Below are positions 14,245 through 15,573 of a stretch of DNA of 15,573 bases, in pieces. Source of the stretch: Ruminococcus sp. (GTDB lineage: Bacteria > Bacillota > Clostridia > Oscillospirales > Ruminococcaceae); assembly GCA_031262625.1 (NCBI GenBank), contig JAISHJ010000091.1:1-15573 (forward strand), read 5' to 3'. Below the pieces are notes generated by a model that saw only the letters and a list, made by a program, of their open reading frames with translations, was not told the DNA's origin and searched no databases. Numbering within the stretch: the first letter of the stretch is position 1; the number at the start of each line of letters is the position of its first letter. The position numbers and the translations under genes are program-made.

Positions 14245-15432
14245 ATGGATCGTTTTGATTTTTACAGCCCCACCTACTTTGTCTTCGGTGACGGAAGAGA
14301 AAGCGAGACGGGTGCTTATGTTAAAAAATTCGGCGGCTCCCGCGTACTTCTTCATTTCGGCAGCGGTTCTGTAATTCGTTCGGGACTCTTAGAGCGCGTT
14401 TCTGAATCCCTTAAAAAGGAAGGCATCCCCTTCTTCGCACTCGGCGGTGTTAAGCCCAATCCCCGCGACACACTCGTTTACGAAGGAATCGAACTCGTCG
14501 CTAAAGAAAATATCGACTTTATCGTTGCTGTCGGCGGCGGTTCAGCTATCGACTCCGCTAAAGCAATCGCTCTCGGCTCTTGCTACGAAGGCGATTTTTG
14601 GGACTTTTGGTGCGGAAAAGCCGAACCAAAAAAGGCTCTCCCCGTTGCTACAGTATTAACTATCGCGGCGGCAGGCTCCGAAGGCTCTCCCAGTACAGTT
14701 ATCACCAAGGAAGAAGGCGGCATAAAGCGCGGCTTAACTACCGACCTCGTTCGCCCGAAATTTTCGGTAATGAATCCTGCTCTCACCGAAACCCTCCCCG
14801 CTTACCAAACAGCTTGCGGCGTTACCGACATTATGGCGCACGTTTTCGAGCGCTACTTCACCAACACCAAAAATGTTGAAATGACAGATCGTCTCTGCGA
14901 AGCGACTCTATTAACAGTCATCAACGAAGCCCCTAAAGTAATCAAAAACCCTAACGACTACGATGCCCGCGCTAACATCATGTGGGCAGGTACTGTCGCT
15001 CATACCGACATCTGCGGTGTCGGACGCTCCCAAGACTGGAACTCCCACGGTCTCGAACACGAGCTCTCAGGTCTTTACGACGTCGCTCACGGCGCAGGTC
15101 TCGCCGTAGTTATGCCCGCTTGGATGGAATACGTTATGAATCACGACGTAATGCGCTTCGCACAAGCCGCTAACCGCATTTGGGGCGTGAGCATGGACTT
15201 TGAACACCCCGAACTTACCGCAAAAAAAGGCATAAAAGCCTTCCGTACCTTCCTCAAATCTATCGGTATGCCCCAAAACTTCTCCGAAATAGGCGCTCTC
15301 GAAGCCGATATCCCCGCCCTCGTCGAAAAACACCCCGTCTCCGCTTCCGGTAAAGTCGGCGGCTTCATGGACCTCACCCCCGAAGACTGCGCCAATATCT
15401 ACACCCTCGCCGCTAAAGGCGGTACTCTTTAA
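14245..15432 (+). CDS. Iron-containing alcohol dehydrogenase (butanol dehydrogenase/YqhD type)
   Basis: A 395-residue group III alcohol dehydrogenase that interconverts aldehydes and alcohols with NAD(P)H, typically for fermentation or aldehyde detoxification. The N-terminal nucleotide-binding domain has GGGSAIDSAKAIAL (97-110). The metal ligands fall in the expected places: Asp195 and His199 in GVTDIMAHVFE, His268 in NSHGLEHELS, and His282 in YDVAHGAGLAVVMPAWMEY (His268 and His282 are 14 residues apart, as in lactaldehyde reductase and YqhD). The overall sequence is closest to butanol dehydrogenase BdhA/B-type enzymes. Start ATG 14245 has GGAGG at 14232-14236. Codons become strongly C-ending towards the 3' half, a sign of high expression or of a different composition. 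Its stop overlaps the stop of the minus-strand fragment. The exact substrate is not visible. Confidence 0.95.
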   Translation: MDRFDFYSPTYFVFGDGRESETGAYVKKFGGSRVLLHFGSGSVIRSGLLERVSESLKKEGIPFFALGGVKPNPRDTLVYEGIELVAKENIDFIVAVGGGSAIDSAKAIALGSCYEGDFWDFWCGKAEPKKALPVATVLTIAAAGSEGSPSTVITKEEGGIKRGLTTDLVRPKFSVMNPALTETLPAYQTACGVTDIMAHVFERYFTNTKNVEMTDRLCEATLLTVINEAPKVIKNPNDYDARANIMWAGTVAHTDICGVGRSQDWNSHGLEHELSGLYDVAHGAGLAVVMPAWMEYVMNHDVMRFAQAANRIWGVSMDFEHPELTAKKGIKAFRTFLKSIGMPQNFSEIGALEADIPALVEKHPVSASGKVGGFMDLTPEDCANIYTLAAKGGTL

Positions 15433-15573
15433 CGAGTACGCTCCGGTACCGGGGTACGTTCTGAAAGCGATTGTAAGCACAATGATGTTAATCCTATAAG
15501 CTTTGATATTGCTGTATAATCTTTGATAAAACTACGTGAATCCCAAATTCTTAATTCAGTCAGATTTGAAAGC
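15429..15573 (-). CDS. Leucine-rich-repeat protein, C-terminal fragment
   Basis: A minus-strand reading frame enters from the right edge and ends with TAA at 15431-15429, overlapping the stop of the alcohol dehydrogenase on the other strand. The 47 visible residues include LSNLTELRIWDSRSFIKDYT and then AISKLIGLTSLCLQSLSE, which fit the L-x-x-L-x-x-L-x-L...I-x-D-x-x-x-L spacing of internalin-type leucine-rich repeats. The last nine residues, RTPVPERTR, do not fit a repeat and are encoded by a GTAC-rich imperfect palindrome carrying the 13-base word shared with the lysS 3' region. Codons such as AGA, ATA and TTA set it apart from its neighbours. It could be a surface or secreted protein end, or a truncated gene; with so little visible this is a moderate call. 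Confidence 0.6.
   Translation of the reverse strand, partial: LSNLTELRIWDSRSFIKDYTAISKLIGLTSLCLQSLSERTPVPERTR
15448..15460 (+). repeat. Second copy of the 13-base word ACCGGGGTACGTT
   Basis: The same 13 bases occur at 10298-10310, just after lysS, where they cover the 5' arm and bulge of the three-way-junction element. Here the partner strand is absent. The surrounding sequence instead forms an imperfect palindrome centred on CCGGTACCGG (15443-15452). Confidence 0.6.

Noticed and set aside
14174..14374. A 66-codon frame beginning at the tandem repeats and running into the alcohol dehydrogenase
   Set aside because: No ribosome binding site, and it overlaps the well-supported start at 14245 in another frame.
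1..15573. CRISPR array, transposase, integrase or phage genes
   Set aside because: No regularly spaced repeats and no open frame with such features were seen on either strand.

Overview
The window looks like chromosome from a Gram-positive, low-to-moderate GC member of the Bacillota, most likely class Clostridia and possibly an Oscillospiraceae/Ruminococcaceae-type gut bacterium. This rests on near-consensus sigma-A promoters (TTGACA-17-TATAAT), strong GGAGG ribosome binding sites, TTG and GTG starts, a tRNA without encoded CCA, a greA-lysS pair and the protein families present. The exact taxon is inference.

Left part (1-2760): on the minus strand are the start of a small membrane-anchored protein (probably DUF4830-like, cut by the window edge) and a tRNA-Ser(CGA) with its own promoter. 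Divergent from the tRNA is a two-gene ABC-2 exporter operon (ATPase and permease, overlapping by 14 bases) with a consensus promoter. A strong bidirectional terminator separates it from the next, convergent operon.

Middle-left (2778-5480, minus): a two-gene operon encodes a 60-residue peptide, which joins a double-glycine (bacteriocin-type) leader to a four-cysteine zinc-ribbon-like core, and then a large secreted protein with beta-rich N-terminal repeats and a helical central region. Its promoter contains a perfect 11-base inverted repeat lying between and over the -10 and -35 boxes, which looks like an operator. This is the least ordinary part of the window.

Centre (5546-10296, plus): a consensus promoter drives a NYN-domain protein, homoserine dehydrogenase with a shortened C-terminal regulatory region, GreA and lysyl-tRNA synthetase. 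A diverged second copy of the greA 3' end lies between greA and lysS. Downstream of lysS is a 65-base element that folds on paper into a perfect Y-shaped three-way junction, and 13 bases of its 5' arm recur at the end of the last plus-strand gene.

Right part (10507-15573, mostly plus): two unrecognised membrane proteins come first, then a translationally coupled pair of permeases (an ArsP_2-type heavy-metal exporter with a Cys/His loop, and an ArsB/anion-permease-like protein), then an iron-containing alcohol dehydrogenase. Its stop codon overlaps that of a minus-strand fragment with a leucine-rich-repeat pattern that runs off the right edge.

The core genes cover amino-acid synthesis, transcription and translation. 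The ABC exporter, the GG-leader operon and the metal/anion permeases are the accessory content.
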